The notes under the pieces are model-generated. The model saw only the letters and a program-made list of their open reading frames with translations, was not told the DNA's origin and ran no database searches. Below, piece by piece: positions 1 through 8,424 of a stretch of DNA of 64,000 bases. The first letter of the stretch is position 1. Each line of letters opens with the position of its first letter. Origin of the DNA: Lactiplantibacillus garii. Its GTDB lineage: Bacteria > Bacillota > Bacilli > Lactobacillales > Lactobacillaceae. The stretch covers positions 1-64,000 of the forward strand of contig NZ_QWZQ01000008.1 in NCBI RefSeq assembly GCF_003885105.1, in the 5' to 3' direction. Made by a program: the position numbers and the translations under genes.

Positions 1-183
1 CACTAACTCCAGCGTTCGCGTGATTTGTCTACGTCTAATCCCCTAAAACTTAAATTAGTATAGCACAATTTTATTAATAAGCCCAGTTATTTTTATATGG
101 GTTCAACTATTTTACACGTTAACCAGTGTGCTAATTCTTAAACAAAGCTCGCCGTCCAATGATTAATTCTAAAACCAAGCCAT

Positions 184-213
184 AAAAAATGATGCTATCC
201 TAAAATAGCATCA
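184..213 (-). terminator. Intrinsic terminator downstream of the 250-534 gene
   Basis: On the minus strand GATGCTAT and ATAGCATC form an 8-bp stem (191-198 with 205-212) around a 6-nt loop, followed by a run of Ts at 184-189. It lies just past the stop of the small minus-strand gene and fits as its terminator. Bases 1-183 hold no gene that I can support. Confidence 0.8.
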
Positions 214-249
214 CTTTTACAAAGATAACGACACTTACCCCAAGAGCCC

Positions 250-534
250 CTAATCAGGCGTCCGTTTAGATAAATGTTTATTTAAATACTTGACCATATC
301 CGCTTCGTGCTTAAAAATTCGTGGGTGTTTCTGCTTATGCAGTCGCACGGCGATCTCATTGATTTTGACGCGACCTGTCCAAGTATGACTATACTTTACG
401 ACCACGCGATTATTCCGATGGTCCTTACCGAATTTCAACACGTAAACGCTGTCTGGCACCATCAGCGGTCGGATATATGTTTTATCGTACTCATAATGCT
501 GCGATCGCAGAAACTGTTTCGTGCGTTTTAACAT
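250..534 (-). CDS. Small basic protein of unknown function (94 aa)
   Basis: A 94-residue cytoplasmic-looking protein without signal peptide or membrane segment and rich in Lys, Arg and His. I do not recognise its family. The central part (residues 25-65) alternates hydrophobic and charged residues as in a small beta-rich fold, and the tail is helical and basic, so nucleic-acid binding is possible but not shown. It looks real because the ATG at 534 is preceded by a GAAGGAGA ribosome binding site, an extended -10 (TGGTATAAT on the minus strand, 617-625) lies upstream, and a terminator follows the stop. It is a monocistronic unit. Confidence 0.65.
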   Translation of the reverse strand: MLKRTKQFLRSQHYEYDKTYIRPLMVPDSVYVLKFGKDHRNNRVVVKYSHTWTGRVKINEIAVRLHKQKHPRIFKHEADMVKYLNKHLSKRTPD

Positions 535-616
535 GTCGGTGATCTCTCCTTCACAACGTGAAATTGATTAAATGATAAATTAATTCCTTACGAACATTTT
601 ATTCATATCTGAGTTA

Positions 617-625
617 ATTATACCA
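617..625 (-). promoter_or_regulatory. Extended -10 promoter for the 250-534 gene
   Basis: The minus strand reads TGGTATAAT, a consensus -10 (617-622) with the TG extension. No good -35 is visible at the usual distance. Transcription would start near 610 and give a 5' leader of about 75 nt. Confidence 0.5.
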
Positions 626-784
626 GATTTTAAACATATATTGTACCAATAGACGGCCAGATAAGCAACAAAGCCGCAGCTAAAGCTTGAAGATTTACTA
701 AAGTTACGTTACCGGATGCAAAACTCCAGTGATGTATGTTAAGATTACCACGGTGTCAGGTTAATACTCAGGGGGAACTTAAAC

Positions 785-1075
785 ATGATTTTAATTGAAA
801 AAATTTATCGTCGCGGTCACGAAACGCTATCCAGCGTGGATCAAATTGAAAAGTTTCAAACAAACGACGGTTACATCACACCCAACCAAATATTAGCACG
901 TGAAATCGGTGCTGATCACGAAAATTGTTTTTATAAAAACGCCGAGGGCAAACGTAAAAAAGTCGTGGCCGAAAAAGATGATACCGGCACGTGGCACCTC
1001 AAGACAATTGGGACTACCGCCCCCGCCACCGACGGCCTCTTACAGTTGCCGCACATGGAAAACGTCTGGGGCTAA
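785..1075 (+). CDS. DUF3892-like small protein (96 aa)
   Basis: A 96-residue soluble protein. The pattern of an Asp-Gly-Tyr-Ile turn followed by an Asn-Gln-Ile-Leu-Ala helix and a Lys/Arg-rich strand resembles the small DUF3892 family, whose role is unknown; the match is by eye only. The start at 785 follows a GGGGGAA ribosome binding site eight bases upstream, and a strong terminator follows the stop. The C-terminal 25 residues (Thr/Pro/Ala rich, then a leucine patch) lie outside the region I compare to the family. It stands alone between the divergent 250-534 gene and the decayed HAD gene. Confidence 0.6.
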   Translation: MILIEKIYRRGHETLSSVDQIEKFQTNDGYITPNQILAREIGADHENCFYKNAEGKRKKVVAEKDDTGTWHLKTIGTTAPATDGLLQLPHMENVWG

Positions 1076-1108
1076 AATGCCACCCGCGATTTAAATGATC
1101 CACCGTCA

Positions 1109-1141
1109 GCAGTTGCCCACCATGCGGGTAACTGCTTTTTT
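1109..1141 (+). terminator. Intrinsic terminator of the 785-1075 gene
   Basis: GCAGTTGCCC (1109-1118) pairs with GGGTAACTGC (1126-1135), 10 bp, followed by six Ts. Confidence 0.85.
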
Positions 1142-1200
1142 AGGCCCACGTTGCCAAACACTTAGCTAACGCTGCCGGGTTTGCCGCGCACGTTTGCGCA

Positions 1201-1326
1201 TCAGCCGAAACAGCTAGTCCGGGTTGACTGGTGACCCAAACGCCGTGATGTCGAAATTGCCCTCCCCACTATGCTCAGCGTGTCGTTAAAACTAAGGGTC
1301 CCATCAATATCAAAAACAAAGTCCAT
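1201..1326 (-). pseudogene. 5' remnant of a HAD-superfamily phosphatase
   Basis: From an ATG at 1326 with a GGAG ribosome binding site, the minus strand encodes 41 residues beginning with the HAD motif I signature FDIDGTL, including the nucleophile Asp6 and the acid Asp8, and then meets a TGA at 1201. Full Cof-type HAD phosphatases have about 250-270 residues, so only the first sixth remains. After about residue 20 the sequence no longer follows the family, which suggests an internal deletion as well as loss of the 3' part. The preserved start and ribosome binding site suggest recent decay. It is not expected to be active. Confidence 0.65.
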
Positions 1327-1429
1327 TTCATACTCTCCTTAATAACCGTCATCGTTCAACCGTTCTTTACCAGTTATGTATTTACAAGTTGTCAATTAAA
1401 CTATCAATGTACCCGTCAAAGGGGGCCCG

Positions 1430-1460
1430 TTGCACCATCACACTCACCTTGTGTCATAAT
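1430..1460 (+). promoter_or_regulatory. Promoter for the 1482-1679 ORF
   Basis: TTGCAC (1430-1435) and an extended -10 TGTCATAAT (-10 hexamer CATAAT, 1455-1460) are separated by 19 bp. Transcription would start near 1467, which rules out upstream start codons and bears on the start of the next gene. Confidence 0.4.
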
Positions 1461-1481
1461 ATAGTGAATGGAGATGACAAC

Positions 1482-1679
1482 ATTGTTAACTTACGCAACG
1501 CAAGCTTTAAATCACAACCTATCCGTGACCTGCACCTCGTGACCGGCCAATCACTGGATATTCGCACAATCACTCCCGTGGATGCTGCAACGGCTGAATG
1601 CGAATCTTCTAGTAGCTCCTCACGGTACTTAGTCCGACTTGACGCGATTACGTTTGTCGAAACGAACCCCGTCATTTAA
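1482..1679 (+). CDS. Small protein of unknown function with probable ATT start (65 aa)
   Basis: The reading frame is open from 1389, but the likely promoter at 1430-1460 would start RNA near 1467. The only ribosome binding site is GGAG at 1470-1473. Eight bases after it, in frame, stands ATT (1482) instead of ATG. The 65-residue product is polar with a five-Ser run near residue 45 and no signal peptide. I do not recognise the family. A terminator follows directly, supporting a transcribed unit. Alternatives are a GTG at 1464, which has no ribosome binding site and may lie upstream of the transcript, or a gene that lost its ATG by mutation. Confidence 0.4.
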   Translation: MVNLRNASFKSQPIRDLHLVTGQSLDIRTITPVDAATAECESSSSSSRYLVRLDAITFVETNPVI

Positions 1680-1695
1680 ATTAAGTCTGACCACT

Positions 1696-1724
1696 GCGTT
1701 TCCGGCAATCGGAAACGCCTTTTT
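1696..1724 (+). terminator. Intrinsic terminator after the 1482-1679 ORF
   Basis: GCGTTTCCG (1696-1704) pairs with CGGAAACGC (1710-1718), followed by CTTTTT. The 9-bp stem has a 5-nt loop. Confidence 0.85.
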
Positions 1725-1884
1725 ATTACGGAGTGGGTTCTTTTTTCAAGTATTTATCATTGTTTAATAATATTTATACGTAATTTCATATATAATGGAA
1801 AGGGTGTACTTAACGTATCGACGTTACATTTGATAAATTAGCCAAACCAATTTCCTATTATTGAACACAGAGAGGACATTAGCC

Positions 1885-2901
1885 ATGAAGTACCTAACGT
1901 TTGCCATTCCGAGCTACAACTCCGAGGATTACCTTCAGCGCTGCGTGGATTCATTGCTCAAGGGTGGTGACAGGGTCGAAATTCTAATCATTGACGACGG
2001 ATCGACTGATCAAACCGCCACGATTGCCGATAATTACGCGGCCCAGTATCCAAATATTGTGAAAGCGATTCACCAAAAAAACGCCGGCCACGGGGGTGCC
2101 GTTAACAACGGGCTCGCCCACGCCAGCGGAAAATACTTCAAAGTTGTTGATTCCGACGACTGGTTGGATGAAAAGGCCCTTCAATCCGTACTGGACCACC
2201 TTGAGAGCTGGGATAAGCACGGTCAAAACGTGGACATGCTCGTTTGCAACTACGTTTACGAAAACTTTTACCAACATAAGAGCTTTGTCGTTAACTACCG
2301 CCACGTTTTCCCAACCGATCAAATTTGTGGTTGGGATGACACCAAGCGTTTCGGTGTGACCCAGTATCTCATCATGCATTCGCTGATTTTTAAAACCAAT
2401 ATTTTACGGCGCAGCGGCGTACAACTGCCCGAACACACCTTTTACGTGGACAACCTGTTTGCCGACAAACCATTACCACTTGTCCATAAGATTTGCTACT
2501 TAGATTTAGACCTGTACCGCTACTTTATCGGCCGCGCGGACCAGTCCATCAGTGAAGACGTCATGATCAGTCGGATCGACCAACAAATTCGGGTCACGAA
2601 ACTGGTGGCGGACTGTACGCAGCATAACGACAACCCGTCTCCCAAATTACGGACCTACCTCGTGCGGAGTGTCTCCGTCATGTTAGCCGTTTCATCCGTA
2701 CATTTACTCCTGATGGGGACCGAAGAGGCTTTAGAAAAACGGCACGACATGTGGCAATACGTTAAAAAACTGGACAAACGACTATACTGGCGCTTACGCC
2801 TGCACTCCGTCAGTGCTTGGACCTACATTCCCACCAAACTCGGTCGTTTTCTGACCGTAGCGGGTTACCGGACTTCCCGCTTGCTGGTAAAATTCCAGTA
2901 A
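1885..2901 (+). CDS. Family 2 glycosyltransferase
   Basis: A GT-A fold glycosyltransferase that moves a sugar from a nucleotide-sugar donor to an acceptor, probably a cell-envelope glycan; the substrate cannot be read. The N-terminal half carries the family 2 nucleotide-binding motif IDDGSTD near residue 35 and the DSDDW metal-binding motif near residue 90. The C-terminal third is basic and hydrophobic and may contact the membrane. The open frame runs back to a TTG at 1861, but the ATG at 1885 is preferred: AGAGAGG lies upstream of it and the family's first strand begins there. A consensus -10 (TATAAT, 1791-1796) lies upstream. A P-type ATPase gene follows after 40 bp with no terminator between, so the two are probably cotranscribed. 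Confidence 0.85.
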   Translation: MKYLTFAIPSYNSEDYLQRCVDSLLKGGDRVEILIIDDGSTDQTATIADNYAAQYPNIVKAIHQKNAGHGGAVNNGLAHASGKYFKVVDSDDWLDEKALQSVLDHLESWDKHGQNVDMLVCNYVYENFYQHKSFVVNYRHVFPTDQICGWDDTKRFGVTQYLIMHSLIFKTNILRRSGVQLPEHTFYVDNLFADKPLPLVHKICYLDLDLYRYFIGRADQSISEDVMISRIDQQIRVTKLVADCTQHNDNPSPKLRTYLVRSVSVMLAVSSVHLLLMGTEEALEKRHDMWQYVKKLDKRLYWRLRLHSVSAWTYIPTKLGRFLTVAGYRTSRLLVKFQ

Positions 2902-2941
2902 AATGTCGTTCAATTGAACTAGCTCGGAGGTGTTAACTATA

Positions 2942-5293
2942 TTGGAAGCTAATTCTCAGCAATCGTCCATTTCCCAAACGGGACTCAGCACGGCCGAGGT
3001 TCAAAATCGGGTCAACCGCGGTCAAGTCAACCGCTATAATAGTCCCGAGACCCCGACGACCGCTGCCATTATTAAACGAAACCTGTTTAGCTGGATCAAC
3101 CTGTTTTACCTGATTGTCGCCGTCGGGCTGATCAGCGTCCGAGCGTATACCAACTTACTCTACCTGGTTATTATCACGATCAACCTGGTAATCGACATCC
3201 ACCAAGAGTTGCACGCCAAAAAATTAATTGACGAGTTATCAATTTTATCCAATAAAACGACGGTCGTTTTGCGTGACGGGCAGTTTTCAGAAATTCAGTT
3301 CACCGACGTCGTATTAGACGACGTGATTCAGCTCACGGCCGGTAATCAAATTATCGCCGACGCCACCGTCCTCACCGGCAACGTGGAAGTGAACGAATCC
3401 CTTCTTACCGGTGAAGCCGATCCCATCATGAAACATCCCGGCGACGATTTATTATCTGGCAGTTTTGTGGTCAGTGGTAAGGCATTGACCCAGGCCACCA
3501 AAGTTGGTAAGGATAGTTTTGTGGCTGGCATTTCGATTACGGCGCAAAAAAGTGACGGGGTGGCTTCTGAAATTATGCGTACCATACGTAAAATCATTCG
3601 GATCACCAGTTACCTCGTCTTTCCAATCGGAATTTTATTAGTTTTAGAGGCCCTCTTTCTACGGGATCAAACGACCACCTACACCGTGGTTAGTACCGCG
3701 ACCGCCCTATTAGGCATTCTTCCCATGGGGATGGAATTATTGATCAGTGTCTCGTTCATCTCTGGTCAGGTGTTGCTATCCCAGCGCAAAGTCTTAGTCC
3801 AAAACTTGTACTCGTTAGAAAACTTAGCCCGTACCGACATCGTTTGTTTGGACAAAACCGGTACGATCACCGAGGGACGCATCTCGGTACAATCAATGAC
3901 CGTCGTGGATGCCAGCTTGCCGTTTGATTTAACGACTGGCATCCAGGCCTTTTTGGCAGCCACCGAGGATAACAACGCCACCTTTACCGCGCTGCACCAA
4001 TACTTTGGGGCCGCTTCTGACCCCAACTTAACGGTCACCGCCACCACCCCGTTTTCCTCGGAACGAAAATGGAGTTCGGTCACGTTCAGGGGTAACGGTA
4101 CTCTAATTTTTGGAGCGCCGGAAGTACTGGTACAACACCATTTAGACCAATTACCGCCAGAAGTGACAACGGCGGAAAAAGCTGGCAAACGGGTACTCTG
4201 CATGGCGTACGCCGAAACGACGCCGGCAAATAACCAGTTACCGAATAACCGCATCGTAGCCGCCCTCGTTTTGGAAGACATTATTCGTAAGGACGTAGCC
4301 GACACCTTCGCCTACTTCGACAGTGAAGACATCGCCGTTAAGATTATTTCGGGCGATAACCCGATTGCCGTCTCGCAAATTGCTAAGCAGGCGGGTATTC
4401 AGCAGTACCAAGAGTACGTTGACATGTCCCAGATTACGAGTGAAGCGGAGTTGGAAGCGGTGGCCACCAAATACGCGATTTTTGGCCGGGCCACTCCTTC
4501 CCAGAAGAAACGGTTGATCCAAGCCATGCAGTCTCAGGGCCACAAGGTCACGATGGTGGGTGACGGGGTCAATGACGTGTTAGCACTTAAGGAAGCTGCT
4601 GGCAGCATTGCCATGAATAGTGGCAGTTCCGCCGCCAAACACGTTGCCCAGGTCGTTTTACTGGATTCAAACTTTAAGGTGTTACCACACATCATCAAGG
4701 AAGGCCGGCGCGTGATTAATAACTTGACGCGGGTCGGGAGCATTTTCTTTGTAAAGTGTTTGTATTCAATCGCCCTGTCAATTTTTTGCCTACTGATCAA
4801 CATGCCGTTTCCGTTTTTACCGATCCAGATTTCAATGATCGACGCGCTGGTCGAAGGCTACCCAACCTTCTTCCTCCAGTTCGAGGTCAACAACCACAAA
4901 CTGGGCAACCGTTCCATTATCTGGGCGTTAAAACGGGCCATCAACTTCGCCATCATGATTACGGTTGGCCTCGTCATCACGTACGGCGTTGCGCAGTGGA
5001 CTGGTATTAGCAGTACTCAAACCACTAGTTTAATGTTCTTCTACACTGGTTGGGTCACCCTGTACGCGTTGGCCAAAGCCTGCTACCCCTTCAACGCCTT
5101 CCGGACGGTACTACTCGCATCGTCCGTGATTGCGTTTTTCGGGGGCTCGTTCATTTTGCAAGGCGTTATCAGTCTCCAATTTTTATCACTTAATAACTTC
5201 TTCTGGACCGTCGGCGTCACCCTGTTAGCCAGCCAAGCTTTTTACTGGCTGCTACGCGGGTTACGACCGTGGTTACCGTGGATGAAATCATAG
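2942..5293 (+). CDS. P-type cation-transporting ATPase
   Basis: A polytopic membrane pump of about 783 residues. In order: an N-terminal cytoplasmic segment, two membrane segments (about 50-95), an actuator domain with the TGE loop near 157, two membrane segments (about 220-290), the phosphorylated Asp in DKTGT near 305, the nucleotide-binding domain, the GDGVND hinge near 540, and a C-terminal membrane bundle. There are no N-terminal metal-binding Cys motifs and no CPC in the fourth membrane segment, which reads PMGM, so it is not a copper or cadmium type. It recalls CtpE-like cation pumps, but ion specificity is undecided. A TTG at 2942 lies 11 bp after GGAGG; a GTG at 2930 overlaps that site and is less likely. 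Confidence 0.88.
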   Translation: MEANSQQSSISQTGLSTAEVQNRVNRGQVNRYNSPETPTTAAIIKRNLFSWINLFYLIVAVGLISVRAYTNLLYLVIITINLVIDIHQELHAKKLIDELSILSNKTTVVLRDGQFSEIQFTDVVLDDVIQLTAGNQIIADATVLTGNVEVNESLLTGEADPIMKHPGDDLLSGSFVVSGKALTQATKVGKDSFVAGISITAQKSDGVASEIMRTIRKIIRITSYLVFPIGILLVLEALFLRDQTTTYTVVSTATALLGILPMGMELLISVSFISGQVLLSQRKVLVQNLYSLENLARTDIVCLDKTGTITEGRISVQSMTVVDASLPFDLTTGIQAFLAATEDNNATFTALHQYFGAASDPNLTVTATTPFSSERKWSSVTFRGNGTLIFGAPEVLVQHHLDQLPPEVTTAEKAGKRVLCMAYAETTPANNQLPNNRIVAALVLEDIIRKDVADTFAYFDSEDIAVKIISGDNPIAVSQIAKQAGIQQYQEYVDMSQITSEAELEAVATKYAIFGRATPSQKKRLIQAMQSQGHKVTMVGDGVNDVLALKEAAGSIAMNSGSSAAKHVAQVVLLDSNFKVLPHIIKEGRRVINNLTRVGSIFFVKCLYSIALSIFCLLINMPFPFLPIQISMIDALVEGYPTFFLQFEVNNHKLGNRSIIWALKRAINFAIMITVGLVITYGVAQWTGISSTQTTSLMFFYTGWVTLYALAKACYPFNAFRTVLLASSVIAFFGGSFILQGVISLQFLSLNNFFWTVGVTLLASQAFYWLLRGLRPWLPWMKS

Positions 5294-5317
5294 TTTACAC
5301 AGTTTTATTAAAAAGAT

Positions 5318-5356
5318 GCTTGTCATAATATTATAAATATTATGGTGAGCTTTTTT
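5318..5356 (+). terminator. Terminator of the glycosyltransferase-ATPase unit
   Basis: A 14-bp AT-rich stem with G-U pairs (5318-5331 with 5337-5350) is followed by TTTTTT. Confidence 0.75.
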
Positions 5357-5468
5357 GGTATAATAACATGAGATTGTTTTAAATAGTTATCAAACTATTT
5401 TAGATTACTTATAAATTTCATAGCCTATAACAACAATCTTCGGGTTAAGTGTAAAAGTCTGATTAACT

Positions 5469-5486
5469 ACGACCTCCGGAAGTCGT
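5469..5486. promoter_or_regulatory. 18-bp dyad upstream of the lipoprotein gene
   Basis: ACGAC-C-TCCGGA-A-GTCGT is symmetric apart from one position in each arm. It lies about 90 bp before the lipoprotein start in an otherwise AT-rich intergenic stretch (5357-5576). It could be an operator or the stem of a 5' leader hairpin. No partner regulator is visible nearby. Confidence 0.3.
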
Positions 5487-5576
5487 TAAAAGACGGGCGT
5501 TAGGTTTTAAATCGGGAATCATTAAATAAATGTTATTAAAAAAGTGGGGACTTTTTTCTAACTGGAGGAGTTTTCT

Positions 5577-6155
5577 ATGAAAAAGGTAATCGCGGGGGCT
5601 GCTGTTGTCGCATCGCTGTTTTTATTGGTGGGTTGTGGAAATGGCTCTAAACAAAACACGGAATCTAAAACGAATAGTAGCAGTTTGGTTGCCAAGAAGA
5701 AACGAGCCAAAGAGTCATCTAAAAAGCGGGCCAAATCTGAAAGCAAAGCCAAAGCCATTTCGGTAAGTAAAGTAAAGGCAGAGTCCGAGAGTAGAGCAAA
5801 GGCATCTTCTGAAAGTAAAGAAAAAGCTTCCAGCATTTCAATTTCACGGTCCGTTGCCTACTCTCAATCCGTTTCTTCGTCCAACGCAGCGGCCTACTCT
5901 AGTTCTGTTGCCGCTAGCCAAAGTGCACAGACACAGCAAAATAATGCGCAACAGTCAACAACTCAACAATCTAGTACAAAATCCACTAGTCAAACCAATG
6001 CTACGCCGCGTCAATCCAGCCAGACCCAATCATCAACTAAATACCGCACACGTCAGTCCAACATGCCTGGAACAAATCATGCACCGGGAGCCAATCCTGA
6101 TGGTACTCCAGACGCTTGGGTTCAAGGCCAATTGGAAGATGCAGGTTTGGATTAA
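5577..6155 (+). CDS. Ser/Lys-rich surface lipoprotein of unknown function
   Basis: A 192-residue exported lipoprotein. Residues 1-20 form a signal peptide ending in the lipobox LVGC, so it should be lipidated on Cys20 and anchored outside the membrane. Residues about 25-90 alternate Ser with Lys, Ala and Glu and look like a long charged helix or wall-spanning stalk. Residues 90-160 are Ser/Gln/Thr-rich and low complexity. Only the last 30 residues (Asn/Pro/Gly, ending in an acidic helix) look folded. I recognise no catalytic domain. The ATG follows a clean GGAGGAG. It is followed after 95 bp by another exported protein and then the integrase, so it may belong to an acquired segment. Confidence 0.75.
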   Translation: MKKVIAGAAVVASLFLLVGCGNGSKQNTESKTNSSSLVAKKKRAKESSKKRAKSESKAKAISVSKVKAESESRAKASSESKEKASSISISRSVAYSQSVSSSNAAAYSSSVAASQSAQTQQNNAQQSTTQQSSTKSTSQTNATPRQSSQTQSSTKYRTRQSNMPGTNHAPGANPDGTPDAWVQGQLEDAGLD

Positions 6156-6250
6156 AACTCATACTTGCTCAACAAAATGGTCAGTACGAGTTAGGCGTAT
6201 TATGAGGGATCATTCTTATTGGGGAATGGGAATAATTGGAGGAGTTACAA

Positions 6251-7156
6251 ATGAAAAAGAGTATTAATTGGCTAGCGGTAGTAACCGCAACACTAGGTAT
6301 TACAATGTTAACTTACGAAACAACTGCTAGCGCTAAGCATCACGCTACTACGGTCCCTACTTCACTTCGGGGTCATTGGTATCACTATAATTCTACCTAC
6401 GGATTATATGACCAGGTGAAAGCAACTAAATACCACTTTTATACTCGCGGAGCTACCGGCGTTAGTTGGCATAAGTTATCCGGTAAAAAGTTCCCTAAAG
6501 GCAACTTTGGGTATCCACAAATGGCTACTAAAAAGTATCATGGAGCATACCTTGTCGGAAAATTTGGCACTGATGGCGGACCACTTTGGAAAAAAGTCAT
6601 GCACAATGGTCATGCAACGTTACGCGCCAGTCGTCCTGCTACCGCCGAAGATGTTGGTGGCCCTACTAAGTACTATTACAAAACTAAAAAAATTGCTAAG
6701 CAACCCGTTGTTCCGTTTAAAACGGCTAAAAGTAACGACTTTTCACACTCCAAGTATCGGACAGCGTACTTACAGGCTGATTATGGTCCGATGACACTTT
6801 ACACTAGTCTTGCGAACGCAAAGAAAAAACAAGGCTCAACCATTACCATCAGCAGTCTTTATAAAAAATATTCCGCGCGTTGGGATAAAAAAGACGACAA
6901 CTATGACCGTGTTCGCGTAAATGGCAAAGCCTACTTTGCCAAGGATACACCAGGAATCCAGACCTACAATTCCTGGCGTGAAGGCAAAATCATATACTCG
7001 CCCTATTCACCTAGTTCAAAATCAAAAATTGTAATAAAACACGGTGATAAGACGTCTAAGGCAAAGTATTGGTTTAAATCAGTTCGTACTAAAGGCGGTT
7101 CATTAGCCACCGATACCTGGACTAAGAAGAACGGCGCTTGGATACGGGATTATTAA
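6251..7156 (+). CDS. Secreted protein of unknown function (301 aa)
   Basis: Residues 1-30 form an export signal: basic MKK, a hydrophobic core, then a likely cut after the Ala-Ser-Ala near residue 28. The mature part is rich in Tyr, Lys, His and Gly, strongly basic and without Cys, resembling extracellular proteins of lactobacilli with small Trp/Tyr-rich beta repeats. I do not recognise a named family. The start at 6251 follows GGAGGAG; an in-frame TTG at 6236 lies upstream of that site and is rejected. A weak terminator follows. With the preceding lipoprotein it makes a pair of exported products next to a lone recombinase. Confidence 0.75.
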   Translation: MKKSINWLAVVTATLGITMLTYETTASAKHHATTVPTSLRGHWYHYNSTYGLYDQVKATKYHFYTRGATGVSWHKLSGKKFPKGNFGYPQMATKKYHGAYLVGKFGTDGGPLWKKVMHNGHATLRASRPATAEDVGGPTKYYYKTKKIAKQPVVPFKTAKSNDFSHSKYRTAYLQADYGPMTLYTSLANAKKKQGSTITISSLYKKYSARWDKKDDNYDRVRVNGKAYFAKDTPGIQTYNSWREGKIIYSPYSPSSKSKIVIKHGDKTSKAKYWFKSVRTKGGSLATDTWTKKNGAWIRDY

Positions 7157-7172
7157 AATAAATTTATAATCC

Positions 7173-7194
7173 GCCCCTAATCGGGCTTTTATTT
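7173..7194 (+). terminator. Weak terminator after the secreted protein gene
   Basis: A short GCCC/GGGC stem (7173-7176 with 7183-7186) is followed by TTTTATTT. The stem is only four strong pairs, so termination may be partial and allow some readthrough towards the integrase. Confidence 0.45.
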
Positions 7195-7269
7195 AGATCG
7201 TTAAAAGAACATACGTTTGGTGTTGTATGCAATACCCTGCTATAACTAAATTAGAAAGGAAGTAATTCT

Positions 7270-8424
7270 ATGAGAGGATCAGTACGTAGACGTGGTAACC
7301 GTTGGTATTACGCTTATGAAGGCCCAACCATTGACGGAAAACGGCAACGAATTGAGCACGTCGGTGGTAGCACCCGTGATGAGGCTGAGCGCGCTTTACA
7401 CAAGGCTATTGATGAATTTGAGCGCGGCGGTGTAGCTACCAATCTTACAGAGATGAGCGTTGCCGACTACTTCGATTATTGGCATGAGAACTTCGTTGTA
7501 AAAACACTAAAATATAACACTCAAACTAATTATCGAAACATCATCAACAACTATATAAAACCTGGGATTGGCATGTATCGCATGAAGTCAATCGGACCCG
7601 CGGCCATTCAAAAATTTATCAATGAGCTGCCAACTGATAAACTTTCAAAGCACACCATTGAGATCATCGTTTCTGTATTGCGCAAAGGCTTTAAAATGGC
7701 AGTTTTCCCCTATCAACTGATTCGAGAGAACCCTGCTAACTACGTTGTAAAACCAACCAATAACAATGATGATGAAATCACCGCGCAGGCCGCCCGGGAC
7801 AAGTTAAAGATTATTACAATGGATCAGTTCAAAACTATCCTGAAATTAGTTCCCGAATCCAATCCACTTTATTTACCATTGATCATCAGCTTTAATACTG
7901 GTCTTCGTCGCGGTGAAGTGTCCGGGCTTACCTGGGATAATATTGACTTTGACAATAAGACCCTCACGGTCAACAAACAGATGATCATGAAAAAGAATAC
8001 GTTTGACATTACTTCACCCAAGACCAAGGCCAGCTATCGAACCATTGCGGTTGGATCCACATTATTAACCACCCTGAAGCGATTCCACACGTATCAGAAA
8101 GAAAACAAGGTTAAATATGGCCCCTATTATTACGACAGTGCGTTCGTCTGCACTAAGGCAAACGGTAAGCCCATCACCCCGAACGTGATTAAATACTACA
8201 CCGGAAAGTTATCCGATAAATTGGACTTCCCGTTCAACTTTCATTCTTTACGGCACACACACGCAACCATGCTACTTGAAAACGGGGCTAAGTATAAGGA
8301 AATTCAGCAGCGGTTAGGCCACTCGCGAATTTCCACGACACTTGATACCTACTCCCACGTCACTAAGAAAATGAAGCGGGACACCGTCGACATCTTCGAA
8401 AATATGCTTAAAAATAACGGTTAA
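7270..8424 (+). CDS. int: Tyrosine recombinase, phage/ICE integrase type
   Basis: A 384-residue site-specific recombinase of the size and order found in integrases of temperate phages and conjugative elements. It has an N-terminal arm-binding domain (about 1-55, starting with a basic Arg-rich strand), a SAM-like core-binding domain (about 62-160) and a catalytic domain (about 180-370). The catalytic residues are all visible: Arg213 (GLRRGE), a Lys near 251-253, His325 and Arg328 (HSLRH), His351 (GHS) and the nucleophile Tyr361. It therefore looks intact. The ATG at 7270 follows GAAAGGAAG. No excisionase, repressor, structural phage or transfer gene is present, so it is a solitary integrase. 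Four TTGGCAAA arm-like repeats lie just downstream. Confidence 0.93.
   Translation: MRGSVRRRGNRWYYAYEGPTIDGKRQRIEHVGGSTRDEAERALHKAIDEFERGGVATNLTEMSVADYFDYWHENFVVKTLKYNTQTNYRNIINNYIKPGIGMYRMKSIGPAAIQKFINELPTDKLSKHTIEIIVSVLRKGFKMAVFPYQLIRENPANYVVKPTNNNDDEITAQAARDKLKIITMDQFKTILKLVPESNPLYLPLIISFNTGLRRGEVSGLTWDNIDFDNKTLTVNKQMIMKKNTFDITSPKTKASYRTIAVGSTLLTTLKRFHTYQKENKVKYGPYYYDSAFVCTKANGKPITPNVIKYYTGKLSDKLDFPFNFHSLRHTHATMLLENGAKYKEIQQRLGHSRISTTLDTYSHVTKKMKRDTVDIFENMLKNNG

Noticed and set aside
3766-4305. 179-residue ORF antisense to the P-type ATPase
   Set aside because: It is a shadow: no ribosome binding site, no promoter, and the ATPase frame shows all catalytic motifs.
5577-8424. Prophage or integrative conjugative element around the integrase
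   Set aside because: No repressor, replication, structural, lysis or transfer gene is present; at most a small island or remnant can be claimed.
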